Notes under the pieces: model-generated | Seen by the model: only the letters and a program-made list of their open reading frames with translations | Database searches by the model: none | What the model was told of the DNA's origin: nothing | From: Alphaproteobacteria bacterium | GTDB lineage: Bacteria > Pseudomonadota > Alphaproteobacteria > Micavibrionales > SZUA-601 | Assembly (NCBI GenBank): GCA_028290805.1 | Contig: JAQGJA010000132.1 | Coordinates: forward strand, 1 to 16,458 | Reading direction: 5' to 3' | Length of the DNA: 16,458 bases | Program-made: the position numbers and the translations under genes | Part shown: one piece after another, positions 1 through 6,755 of the stretch | How positions within the stretch are numbered: the stretch's first letter is position 1 | Layout of the letters: every line of letters begins with the position of its first letter

Positions 1-435
1 GAGCTGACCAACCGGCATACGGTGCTGGAGATCGGCACGGGCAGCGGGTACCAGGCAGCGATTTTGTCGCAACTCTGCCGCCGTTGGTATTCGATTGACC
101 GGTTGAAACCGTTGCTTGATATTGCGCAACAGCGTTTTGATGAAATGAAAATTCGCAATATCACCGCGGTGCATGGCGATGGGTATAAAGGCATGCCCAG
201 CGCTGCGCCTTTTGATCGCATTATTTTAACCTGCGGCGCCAGCCAGGAACCGCCGCCCGCATTGCTGGAACAGCTTGCGCCGGACGGCATCATGATCTTG
301 CCGGTGCGGCTGAATGCGCTGAAAGAACAATTGATCAAGATTCGCAAAACGGAAGACGGCATCACGCAGCAACCGATCATGGATGTGCGTTTCGTGCCGC
401 TGGTCAGTGAACATGATGTCTTTGCCACGTCATAG
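1..435 (+). CDS. pcm: Protein-L-isoaspartate O-methyltransferase, 3' part
   Basis: This is the C-terminal part of an SAM-dependent methyltransferase that repairs isoaspartyl residues in damaged proteins in the cytoplasm. The reading frame is open from base 1, so the true start lies upstream; about 144 codons of a family usually near 210-220 residues are present. SAM-binding motif I is VLEIGTGSGYQ. It is followed by the acidic strand-2 region (SIDR), the GDGYKG and APFDRIILTCGA segments, and the family's closing RFVPLV motif. The last bases overlap the start of the LysM/LytM lipoprotein gene, so the two are probably translationally coupled. In many proteobacteria pcm sits beside nlpD, which supports both calls. 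Confidence 0.95.
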   Translation, partial: ELTNRHTVLEIGTGSGYQAAILSQLCRRWYSIDRLKPLLDIAQQRFDEMKIRNITAVHGDGYKGMPSAAPFDRIILTCGASQEPPPALLEQLAPDGIMILPVRLNALKEQLIKIRKTEDGITQQPIMDVRFVPLVSEHDVFATS

Positions 436-1435
436 GTTTATCGCATTGGCTTTTATATTGGCCGCCTGCGCTGCGCCCAATCCGCGCGCTGTGCCCGTTA
501 CCATGATGGGTACAAAAGCGCATGGCAGTTTGAACACGGTCATCGCGCGCAATGGCGATACGGTCTATACGCTGGCGCGATATCTGGGCGTTGATATGCG
601 GGCGCTGATCGACAATAACCATCTTTCGCCGCCCTATAAACTGACGCCCGGCCAGGTCATCAACGTGCCTGCACCTGCGACGGTAAAGGTGGGGCAGGGC
701 GATACCGTGTTTTCCATCGCCAATGCCTATGGCGCGGACCGTTCCGAACTGGTGCGGCTGAATAATCTTTCGCCGCCTTATCGTTTAATAAATGGCCAGG
801 TGCTTAAACTGCCCAGCACATCGGCGGCGATTGCTCCTTTAAATAATAATGCGGCATCTGATGATGTGCCCATCATTGCCAGCGTTGAAGAACTGCCCGC
901 CACCGCGCCGGTCAGCCCATCGGGCCTGGTCCAGGAAGAAGATCTTGCCCCGCCGCCGGGCGCGGCAAAAGCCGCCAGCACGGCTGCGCCGATTCAAACG
1001 GCTTCCCTTTCGCCTGCTGCACCCATCGCGGCAAAAGCAAAACCGTCTTTGGGCACTGGCACACCGTCTTTTTCCTGGCCGGTCAATGGCGCCACGCTTT
1101 CAGGGTTCGGGCCGAAAGAAGGCGGTCGGCATAATGATGGCATCAATATCGGCGCGCCGCTTGGTTCCCCCGTGCGTTCCGCTGCAACCGGCGATGTCGT
1201 CTATAGCGGCAATAAAGTCGCCGGTTTTGGCCACCTGATCCTGGTCCGCCATTCGGGCGGTTTTTCCACCGCTTACGCCCATCTGCAAAACCCGCTGGTC
1301 AAACAGGGCGAACGCGTCGCCGCAGGCCAGGCCATCGCCCAGATCGGTAAATCCGGCAATGTCATCTCGCCCCAATTGCATTTCGAAATCCGCAAAGGGA
1401 CAAGCGCAGTCAATCCAAAAATGTATCTGCCTTAA
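413..1435 (+). CDS. nlpD: NlpD-like LysM/degenerate LytM (M23) lipoprotein
   Basis: Probable outer-membrane or periplasmic lipoprotein that controls septal peptidoglycan hydrolysis. From the ATG at 413 the leader is MMSLPRHRF, a hydrophobic stretch and the lipobox LAAC (Cys19). An ATG at 383 is in frame but would spoil the leader; ATG 416 is equally possible. Two LysM repeats follow, each with a GDTV core and an LSPPY motif, then an Ala/Pro-rich linker and a C-terminal M23 domain starting near FSWPV. The usual zinc ligands are missing: the HxGxD-type motif reads NDGIN and the final HxH reads QLH. This matches non-catalytic LytM factors such as NlpD and EnvC, which activate amidases. It overlaps pcm by about 20 bases. 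Activation of an amidase is inferred from family resemblance. Confidence 0.88.
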   Translation: MMSLPRHRFIALAFILAACAAPNPRAVPVTMMGTKAHGSLNTVIARNGDTVYTLARYLGVDMRALIDNNHLSPPYKLTPGQVINVPAPATVKVGQGDTVFSIANAYGADRSELVRLNNLSPPYRLINGQVLKLPSTSAAIAPLNNNAASDDVPIIASVEELPATAPVSPSGLVQEEDLAPPPGAAKAASTAAPIQTASLSPAAPIAAKAKPSLGTGTPSFSWPVNGATLSGFGPKEGGRHNDGINIGAPLGSPVRSAATGDVVYSGNKVAGFGHLILVRHSGGFSTAYAHLQNPLVKQGERVAAGQAIAQIGKSGNVISPQLHFEIRKGTSAVNPKMYLP

Positions 1436-1947
1436 TCAACCACTTTGAGCTTCTCTGGACGCTTGACCTGGTCCGGCGTGTTTTGGGCTGGAAGGACGCG
1501 GGTGTATTTGCCGGATTTCTGGACCATGACGCGCTGGCCGATATGCAGCGGGGCATCGTCTTTAGCGATGTTCTGGACGATGGTCACGGTTTCGCCACTG
1601 TTTTTGGTGATGGTGTATTCGATGCCGTCGCGTTTCTGCAATTGCTGCTCGGCCGCGCTGCCCGCGACTGCGCCAAGAAGGGCGCCGCCGATTGTGGCGA
1701 TTAACTGGCCGCTGCCATTGCCGATTGTGCTGCCGCCCACGCCGCCCGCCAATGCGCCTGCGCCAACGCCCAGGCCGTTATTCTTGCCCTGGATTTTCAC
1801 GTTCCGTGCCGCGATGATCGTGCCGAACTCGAGGACGGATTGCTTGCCGATATCGGCTTCGCTGTACTGGTTCTGGCTGTTATCGGTGGCACAAGCCGCG
1901 ATGGCGACGGACAAAAACAGGGCCAGGATTAATCGAAACGGGTGCAT
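1432..1947 (-). CDS. Glycine-zipper 2TM outer-membrane lipoprotein (SlyB/17 kDa antigen-like)
   Basis: Small lipoprotein of about 171 residues. The start at 1947 is chosen over an in-frame ATG at 1986 because it has AGGA upstream at suitable spacing and gives a clean leader (MHPFRLILALF...) with lipobox IAAC at Cys19. The middle holds a glycine-rich zipper hairpin (GVGAGALAGG through GGALLGAVAG) typical of the Rick_17kDa_Anti/SlyB family. A short basic/beta C-terminal domain carries ITKNSGETVTIVQN and IGQRVMVQ. Proteins of this kind sit in the outer membrane and are linked to envelope integrity; the exact role here is unknown. The gene converges on the NlpD-like gene, and the two stop codons share the palindrome TTAA at 1432-1435. 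Confidence 0.85.
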   Translation of the reverse strand: MHPFRLILALFLSVAIAACATDNSQNQYSEADIGKQSVLEFGTIIAARNVKIQGKNNGLGVGAGALAGGVGGSTIGNGSGQLIATIGGALLGAVAGSAAEQQLQKRDGIEYTITKNSGETVTIVQNIAKDDAPLHIGQRVMVQKSGKYTRVLPAQNTPDQVKRPEKLKVVD

Positions 1948-2030
1948 TTTATTTTCCTGCGTTGTGATGCCCGCCACATTAAGCAAATATTGCGGAAAAA
2001 TAAATGGGAAAATGACTGCTCGCCCGTCGC

Positions 2031-2059
2031 TTGCGCCGCTTAACGGTTAGTGCTAGCTT
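2031..2059 (+). promoter_or_regulatory. Putative promoter for yajC-secDF
   Basis: TTGCGC (2031-2036), a 17-base spacer and TAGCTT (2054-2059) preceded by TGC, an extended -10 feature. The spacer begins with a small dyad (TAACGGTTA, 2041-2049). It lies between the divergent lipoprotein and yajC. The match to consensus is only moderate, so this is the best candidate and not a firm call. Confidence 0.3.
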
Positions 2060-2098
2060 TGCCGCATCTTATTTCGTCAGCTCAAAAAGGATGCCCCT

Positions 2099-2470
2099 AT
2101 GTTTATTTCTTCGGCTTTTGCCCAGGATGCCGCCGTGACGGCCGCAACCACCGTTCCCGCCGCACCGCCGGTCTGGTACAACCTGTTTCCGCTGATCGGC
2201 CTTTTGGCGATTTTTTACCTGTTGGTGATCCGCCCGCAAAGCAAGCGCATGCGCGAACATGCCGATCTGGTCAAGGCGCTTAAGCCCGGCGATAAAGTCA
2301 TCACCGGCGGCGGCTTGTTCGGCAAGATCGTCAAAATCGGTGATGACGACATGACCATCGAGATCGCGCCCGGCATTAATGTGAAAGCCCAGAAACACAC
2401 CGTCGCTGCGATCCAGGATGAGCCGAAGCCGGCCAATGATACCAAAGCCGACACCAAACAAGTCAAATAA
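2099..2470 (+). CDS. yajC: Sec translocon accessory subunit YajC
   Basis: Single-pass inner-membrane protein of 123 residues that associates with SecD and SecF in the Sec holo-translocon. A GGA-type ribosome binding site (AAAAAGGA, 2084-2091) precedes the ATG. The N-terminus MFISSAFAQ ends in a signal-like AFA, as is common in alphaproteobacterial YajC proteins, but there is no hydrophobic core before it. The one membrane segment follows (about residues 26-44, ending LLVIRPQ). The RPQSKRMREH motif and the small cytoplasmic domain (KPGDKVITGGGLFGKIVKI) are characteristic. It is followed by secD after 9 bases. Confidence 0.95.
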   Translation: MFISSAFAQDAAVTAATTVPAAPPVWYNLFPLIGLLAIFYLLVIRPQSKRMREHADLVKALKPGDKVITGGGLFGKIVKIGDDDMTIEIAPGINVKAQKHTVAAIQDEPKPANDTKADTKQVK

Positions 2471-2479
2471 AGAAAAACG

Positions 2480-4063
2480 ATGCTGAAATTTGAAAAATGG
2501 AAGATCCTGCTGGTCCTGGCGATTTGCCTGATTGGGCCGATTTACGCCTTTCCCAATCTGCTGAACGAGGACCAGCGTGAAAAAATCGCAGCCTCCATGC
2601 CTTTTCTGCCGCACCAGGCGATGAGCCTGGGCCTGGATCTTCAGGGCGGATCGCATCTGCAATTGCAGGTGGATATGAAGACGGTCGTCAATGACCGCCT
2701 GGAAAACCTGACCGCATCAGCCCGCAATATATTGCGCGATAAGAAAATCGCTTCGCAATCCATCGCACGCAAGGGCGATGATGTTGTCGTGACACTGAAC
2801 GATGCCGCCACGGCCAAGGCGGCCAGCACGGCCTTGCGCAACGAAATAGGCGAGGGCGTTACCATTAATAATGACGGCCCGGTTATTTCCATTACCCATA
2901 CCGCCCATGAACTGGCCAGCTTTAAACGCCAGGCCATGGCGCAATCGATTGAGATCATCCGCCGCCGCGTGGACGAAACCGGTACCAAGGAACCCCTGAT
3001 CCAGGCCCAGGGCGACGACCGGATCATTGTGCAATTGCCGGGGATGAAAGACCCCCAGCATGTCAAGGATCTGATCGGCAAAACTGCGCGGCTGACCTTT
3101 CATATGGTCGATATTAATGTGGCTTCGGCCGCCTGCACCTCGGGCAAGGCGCCGCTGACCGTGCGTTGTCTGCCCATGGCCCGGGCCGAAGATGGCGTTC
3201 TGGCAGTCCAGCGCCGCGCCTTATTGACCGGCGACATGCTGGTCGATGCGCGTGCCGGGTTTGACCAGGGCGGCACCGGGGAACCCATCGTTTCCTTCCG
3301 CCTGGATAATCTGGGCGCACGGAAATTCGCCGATATTACCCGCCGCAATACGGGCAAGCCTTTTGCCATCGTGCTGGATGATGTGATCATTACCGCGCCG
3401 CGCATTAACGGGGTAATCCCGAACGGGTCGGGCCAGATTACCGGCAATTTCACCACCGAAAGCGCTAATGACCTGGCCGTCCTGCTGCGCGCCGGTGCCT
3501 TGCCTGCGCCGCTGAAGGTGATTGAGGAACGTACGGTCGGCCCGTCTTTGGGCGCGGACAGCATCAATTCCGGCAAGCATGCGGCGATTGCCGCGACCTT
3601 GCTGGTCATGGCGCTGATGTTCGTGGTGTATGGCGCCCGCTTTGGCGGCTTTATCAACATTGCCCTGATCGTGAATGTGGTCCTGATGATCGCCATTTTG
3701 TCGATCATGGGCGCCACGCTGACCCTGCCGGGGATTGTTGGGATCGTCCTGACCATCGGTGTGGCTGTCGATGCCAATATCCTGATTTTTGAACGCATGC
3801 GCGAAGAAATGCGCGCGGGGCGTTCCGTCCTGCCTACCATCGACCAGGGTTTCCAGGGGGCGATGAGCTCGATCCTGGATGCCAATATCACCACGCTGAT
3901 CGCCGCCGTCGTCTTGTTTTTGGTCGGCACCGGCCCGGTGCGCGGCTTTGCCGTGACACTGATGGTTGGGATCATTACTTCGCTTTTTGCCTCTTTGTTC
4001 CTGACGCGGCTGATGATCGTGACCTGGGTAAACTGGCGCAAACCTAAATCATTACCTTTATAA
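2480..4063 (+). CDS. secD: Protein translocase subunit SecD
   Basis: Inner-membrane RND-like protein that uses the proton gradient to pull preproteins out on the periplasmic side. It has 527 residues, with TM1 at about residues 8-24, the family motif LGLDLQGGSHL at 50-60, a large periplasmic region to about 360, and five further membrane segments in the C-terminal third. Asp431 in GVAVDANILIFERMREE corresponds to the proton-path aspartate of the family (Asp519 in E. coli). The protein is shorter than E. coli SecD (about 615 residues), as is usual outside the enterics. The ribosome binding site is weak (AAAGAAAAACG), which suggests coupling to yajC. Confidence 0.97.
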   Translation: MLKFEKWKILLVLAICLIGPIYAFPNLLNEDQREKIAASMPFLPHQAMSLGLDLQGGSHLQLQVDMKTVVNDRLENLTASARNILRDKKIASQSIARKGDDVVVTLNDAATAKAASTALRNEIGEGVTINNDGPVISITHTAHELASFKRQAMAQSIEIIRRRVDETGTKEPLIQAQGDDRIIVQLPGMKDPQHVKDLIGKTARLTFHMVDINVASAACTSGKAPLTVRCLPMARAEDGVLAVQRRALLTGDMLVDARAGFDQGGTGEPIVSFRLDNLGARKFADITRRNTGKPFAIVLDDVIITAPRINGVIPNGSGQITGNFTTESANDLAVLLRAGALPAPLKVIEERTVGPSLGADSINSGKHAAIAATLLVMALMFVVYGARFGGFINIALIVNVVLMIAILSIMGATLTLPGIVGIVLTIGVAVDANILIFERMREEMRAGRSVLPTIDQGFQGAMSSILDANITTLIAAVVLFLVGTGPVRGFAVTLMVGIITSLFASLFLTRLMIVTWVNWRKPKSLPL

Positions 4064-4072
4064 GATAGAGCC

Positions 4073-4993
4073 ATGCTGAAACTTATTCCCGACCAGACCA
4101 AATTCGATTTCATGCGCTGGCATAAACTTGCCATCGCCATTTCCGCCATTGGCATGATCCTGACCGTGGTGCTGTTATTCACCGAAGGCTTGAACTTGGG
4201 CACCGATTTCGCCGGCGGCGTTCTGATGGAAGTACAGACGCCAAAAGCCAAGAACCTCAGTGGCTTGCGCGCCGATCTTGATACATTGGATCTGGGCCAT
4301 ATCAATCTGCAGCAGCTAGGCAATGAGGACCAGGTCCTGATCAGGCTGGGCCAGCAAAAAGGTGAAGACGGTCTGCAGCGCGCCATCCAGGCCGTAAAAG
4401 ACAAGATTGGCGAGGGTGCGGAATATCGCCGCGTCGAATTCGTCGGCCCCCAGGTCGGCAACGAATTGATCAAAAAAGGCATCTGGGCGGTTATCCTGTC
4501 CAGCGTCGGTATACTTGGTTTTGTCATGTTCCGTTTCCGCTGGGAATTCGGTTTATGTTCGGTCATCGCTCTTTTGCATGATGCCCTGCTGACCATCGGG
4601 TTGTTTACCATTACCCGGGCCGAGTTCGATCTTTCGACCCTGGCGGCGGTATTGATGATCGGCGGGTATTCCATCAACGATACCGTGGTCGTTTTTGACC
4701 GAGTCCGCGAAATGATGCGCAAATACCGCAAGATGCCTTTACCGGAACTGTTCAACCTGTCCATCAATGCCACCTTGTCGCGCACGGTTTTGACCGGCGG
4801 CACGGCTATTCTGGCGCTGCTCGCCTTATGGTTTCTGGGTGGTGCGGTTATCCGCGGCTTTGTCGGCGCGCTGATCTGGGGGATTGTTGTCGGGACCTAT
4901 TCTTCGGTCTTTGTCGCCACGCCGATGTTGCTTTATCTGGGCCTGAAGGAAGAGCATAAACAGCGCCTGGGCCTGAGCGATATCAAGGTCTAG
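4073..4993 (+). CDS. secF: Protein translocase subunit SecF
   Basis: Partner of SecD in the inner membrane. It has 306 residues with TM1 at about 17-37, the motif LGTDFAGGVLMEV (starting at residue 42), a short periplasmic domain (through RRVEFVGPQVG) and five C-terminal membrane segments. The conserved segment IGGYSINDTVVVFDRVRE in the fourth membrane region is diagnostic. It starts 9 bases after secD and ends 6 bases before the Mth938-domain gene, so yajC, secD, secF and that gene look like one operon. Confidence 0.97.
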   Translation: MLKLIPDQTKFDFMRWHKLAIAISAIGMILTVVLLFTEGLNLGTDFAGGVLMEVQTPKAKNLSGLRADLDTLDLGHINLQQLGNEDQVLIRLGQQKGEDGLQRAIQAVKDKIGEGAEYRRVEFVGPQVGNELIKKGIWAVILSSVGILGFVMFRFRWEFGLCSVIALLHDALLTIGLFTITRAEFDLSTLAAVLMIGGYSINDTVVVFDRVREMMRKYRKMPLPELFNLSINATLSRTVLTGGTAILALLALWFLGGAVIRGFVGALIWGIVVGTYSSVFVATPMLLYLGLKEEHKQRLGLSDIKV

Positions 4994-4999
4994 CGCCCG

Positions 5000-5356
5000 A
5001 TGGACGTCACCCCGCTGATCCGGCGCGACGCCAAAATCATCCAGTCCTATCGCGGCGGAGTTTTCAAAGTCAGCGGTGAGGCCTTCACCACCTCAATCAT
5101 CGTCATGGCCGAACATGTGCTGGAATGGCCTGACCAATCCAACTTTGAAATCCTGCGCCCGTTTAGTGGCGAGGTGGATGTTCTTCTTCTCGGTACTGGC
5201 GAAAAACTGGTCATGCCATCGCCAGCCGTCAAGCGCCAGGTCAAAGACGAATTCGGCATTATCTTGGAGGCCATGGATAATGGCGCGGCCAGCCGGACCT
5301 ATAACGTCCTTTTAGCCGAAGGCCGCAAAGTCGCCGCTGCTTTAACGTTGACATAA
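5000..5356 (+). CDS. Mth938-domain protein (NDUFAF3 family, DUF498)
   Basis: A 118-residue single-domain protein. The pattern of IIQSYRGGVFKVSG near the start, then EILRPFSGEVDVLLLGTG and a C-terminal NVLLAEGRKVAAAL, matches the Mth938/DUF498 fold. The mitochondrial member NDUFAF3 is a complex I assembly factor, and bacterial members often follow secF in alphaproteobacteria. Function in bacteria is not established; a role in membrane-protein or respiratory-complex assembly is inferred from homology and from secDF linkage. No clear ribosome binding site is present, so translation probably depends on secF. The final codons (TTGACA TAA) also form the -35 box of a promoter for the next gene. Confidence 0.88.
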   Translation: MDVTPLIRRDAKIIQSYRGGVFKVSGEAFTTSIIVMAEHVLEWPDQSNFEILRPFSGEVDVLLLGTGEKLVMPSPAVKRQVKDEFGIILEAMDNGAASRTYNVLLAEGRKVAAALTLT

Positions 5357-5375
5357 GTTTAGAGTTGGATATAAT
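5348..5375 (+). promoter_or_regulatory. Perfect-consensus sigma-70 promoter
   Basis: TTGACA at 5348-5353 and TATAAT at 5370-5375 are separated by 16 bases, so both hexamers match the housekeeping consensus exactly. The -35 box lies over the last codons of the Mth938-domain gene. The expected transcription start, counting the last -10 base as -7, falls on base 5382, the A of the downstream ATG. The transcript would then be leaderless, which fits the lack of a Shine-Dalgarno sequence. Confidence 0.75.
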
Positions 5376-5381
5376 GGACGC

Positions 5382-5951
5382 ATGACAAAACCAACGACCT
5401 ACAAAGATAGAAGACCAGAGTCCAAACAGCCTTGGACCGAAAAGGTTCAAAAACCCGGCTTTATGGTGGCTGCCTTATTATCGGTTGGTGTAATGGCAGG
5501 TGTCGTTGGAACCTATGGGGAAAAGATTGTAAATTTTTTAAAGCCCCTAGAGGAACTTCCAAGCAAAAATTATAATTTCAAAAAATTGGAACGCAAACCG
5601 GATAGTACGATAACAATAATCGCCAGCATGCCGGACGATTCCAGCAAAATGGATACCAGTTCTTACAAAATTATCGCCCAACGTTTTAGCGCCGAGGATA
5701 GAGATTGGAATCCCAAGGCAGATTATAAAGCCCATTTGGAAGGGGGTATCGTTCTTGAAGAAAAGAATATCTTTGGTGCGTTTACGCAGAAAAAGAAATA
5801 TTCATTGAAGAATGCTTCCGAAGCAGAAATGGAAAACGTTTTCAAAATTTTTACAATTCAAAAAGAAGAACTTGACCTTTTCCCTGATCGTAAAGGAAAT
5901 AATGTCTCGCAAACCATGTATCTTTCCAAAATAGATAAGAAAGCCCCGTAA
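5382..5951 (+). CDS. Unrecognised single-pass membrane protein, AT-rich
   Basis: I do not recognise this 189-residue protein. It has a charged N-terminal tail of about 25 residues rich in Lys/Arg, one membrane segment at about 27-46 (FMVAALLSVGVMAGVVGTYG), and a hydrophilic remainder that would lie outside the cytoplasm by the positive-inside rule. Base composition is clearly unlike its neighbours: bases 5521-5580 hold only 16 G or C of 60, against 40 of 60 at 3181-3240 in secD. It has its own promoter and terminator and separates two genes that are usually adjacent in alphaproteobacteria. This points to recent acquisition as a self-contained unit. The Met at residue 28 is a possible later start but would remove the charged tail. 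Confidence 0.75.
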   Translation: MTKPTTYKDRRPESKQPWTEKVQKPGFMVAALLSVGVMAGVVGTYGEKIVNFLKPLEELPSKNYNFKKLERKPDSTITIIASMPDDSSKMDTSSYKIIAQRFSAEDRDWNPKADYKAHLEGGIVLEEKNIFGAFTQKKKYSLKNASEAEMENVFKIFTIQKEELDLFPDRKGNNVSQTMYLSKIDKKAP

Positions 5952-5964
5952 TCGGGGCTTTTTT
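5940..5964 (+). terminator. Rho-independent terminator, probably bidirectional
   Basis: A perfect 9-bp stem (AAAGCCCCG at 5940-5948 with CGGGGCTTT at 5953-5961) closes on the loop TAAT and runs into TTTTTT on the + strand. The minus strand also reads into a U-rich run (TTTCTT), so it can serve the convergent superoxide dismutase gene too. The stop codon of the upstream gene (5949-5951) forms most of the loop, and its last three sense codons form the left arm. Confidence 0.9.
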
Positions 5965-5987
5965 ATCATTACTTTAATCAAGCAAAT

Positions 5988-6755
5988 TCACGCGGCGGCT
6001 TTAGCGGTGCCCTGGTTGTATAATTCAGCCACGTAATCCCAGTTAATTAGTTTATCCACAAAGGCTTCCAGATATTTCTGGCGGGCGTTGCGGTAATCGA
6101 TGTAATAGGAGTGTTCCCAGACATCGCAGCCTAAGATGGCGTTTTTGCCATGAACCAACGGGTTTTCGCCATTGGGCGTTTTCAGGATGGAAACTGCGCC
6201 TTGCTCGTCCGAAACCAGCCAGACCCAGCCGGAACCGAATTGCGCCATGCCGTCGGCCACGAATTTTTCGCGGAACTGGTCAAAGCCACCAAATGCGTCC
6301 TTGACCGGGTTTTCCAAAGCGCCGGGCAATTTGTTGCCGCCACCATTGGGTTTCATCCAGTTCCAGAAATGATTATGGTTCCAGAATTGTGCCACGTTGT
6401 TGAATAACGGAGCCTGGTCAGCTTTGCCATAGGTGGAGATGATGATTTCCTCAACCGACTTATTGCCCAGGCCGGCTTTTTCGATCAGCTCGTTGCCTTT
6501 ATCGGCATAGGCTTTGTGGTGTTTGCCGTGGTGGTATTCCAGGGTTTCGGCGGACATGGCGGGGGCCAGGGCCTCCTGGTTATAGGGTAATTGCGGTAAA
6601 ATAAGCTTGGACATGGGTTTCTCCTTTTTTGAAATGGCGGCGAAGGCGGGGGAATAAATCTGGCTGAGGGCGGCTGCGCCGACTGTTCCGGCCGCAAGGC
6701 CCAGAAACTGGCGACGGGTTGACGGCAAGCCCTTAAAAGGTATTTTCGTGCTCAT
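5988..6755 (-). CDS. sodB: Fe-type superoxide dismutase with Tat signal peptide and internal cytosolic start
   Basis: Converts superoxide to oxygen and hydrogen peroxide. Metal-site motifs are YHHGKHHKAY, FWNHNHFWNW and DVWEHSYYIDY. The Gln in NNVAQFWNH matches the Fe-type position. The long form (255 residues) starts at 6755 with a Tat signal: STRRQFLGL at residues 12-20, an Ala/Gly-rich core and a cleavage-like AFA at 37-39. Met48 (ATG at 6614) begins the normal cytosolic SodB N-terminus (MSKLILPQLPY). It is preceded by AAGGAG with 6 bases of spacing, embedded in the codons for Lys-Lys-Glu-Lys. The upstream start has no good ribosome binding site. Both an exported and a cytosolic enzyme may therefore be made from this gene. 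The alternative is that one of the two starts is unused. The 5' end overlaps the divergent neighbour. Confidence 0.93.
   Translation of the reverse strand: MSTKIPFKGLPSTRRQFLGLAAGTVGAAALSQIYSPAFAAISKKEKPMSKLILPQLPYNQEALAPAMSAETLEYHHGKHHKAYADKGNELIEKAGLGNKSVEEIIISTYGKADQAPLFNNVAQFWNHNHFWNWMKPNGGGNKLPGALENPVKDAFGGFDQFREKFVADGMAQFGSGWVWLVSDEQGAVSILKTPNGENPLVHGKNAILGCDVWEHSYYIDYRNARQKYLEAFVDKLINWDYVAELYNQGTAKAAA
6615..6626 (-). promoter_or_regulatory. Internal Shine-Dalgarno for short superoxide dismutase
   Basis: On the minus strand the bases read AAGGAG followed by AAACCC and then ATG (6614). It is the strongest ribosome binding site in the neighbourhood. It lies inside the coding sequence of the long form, where the same bases encode the linker Lys-Glu-Lys-Pro after the Tat signal. 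Confidence 0.75.

Noticed and set aside
383..412. Upstream ATG for the NlpD-like protein
   Set aside because: It would add ten residues (MCVSCRWSVN) before a well-formed lipoprotein leader and increase the overlap with pcm, without a ribosome binding site.
3100..4803. A 567-codon open frame on the minus strand across secD and secF
   Set aside because: It lies opposite two unmistakable genes, has low-complexity Ser/Arg/Thr-rich composition and no recognisable domain. It is a by-product of GC-rich codon use.
4937..4976. Direct repeat CTGGGCCTGA at 4937-4946 and 4967-4976
   Set aside because: Both copies encode Leu-Gly-Leu in the SecF tail in the same frame; it is a coding coincidence without further repeat structure.
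5382..6755. Insertion sequence or prophage remnant around the AT-rich gene and superoxide dismutase
   Set aside because: No transposase, integrase, target-site duplication or terminal inverted repeat is visible; only the composition and promoter/terminator packaging suggest transfer.
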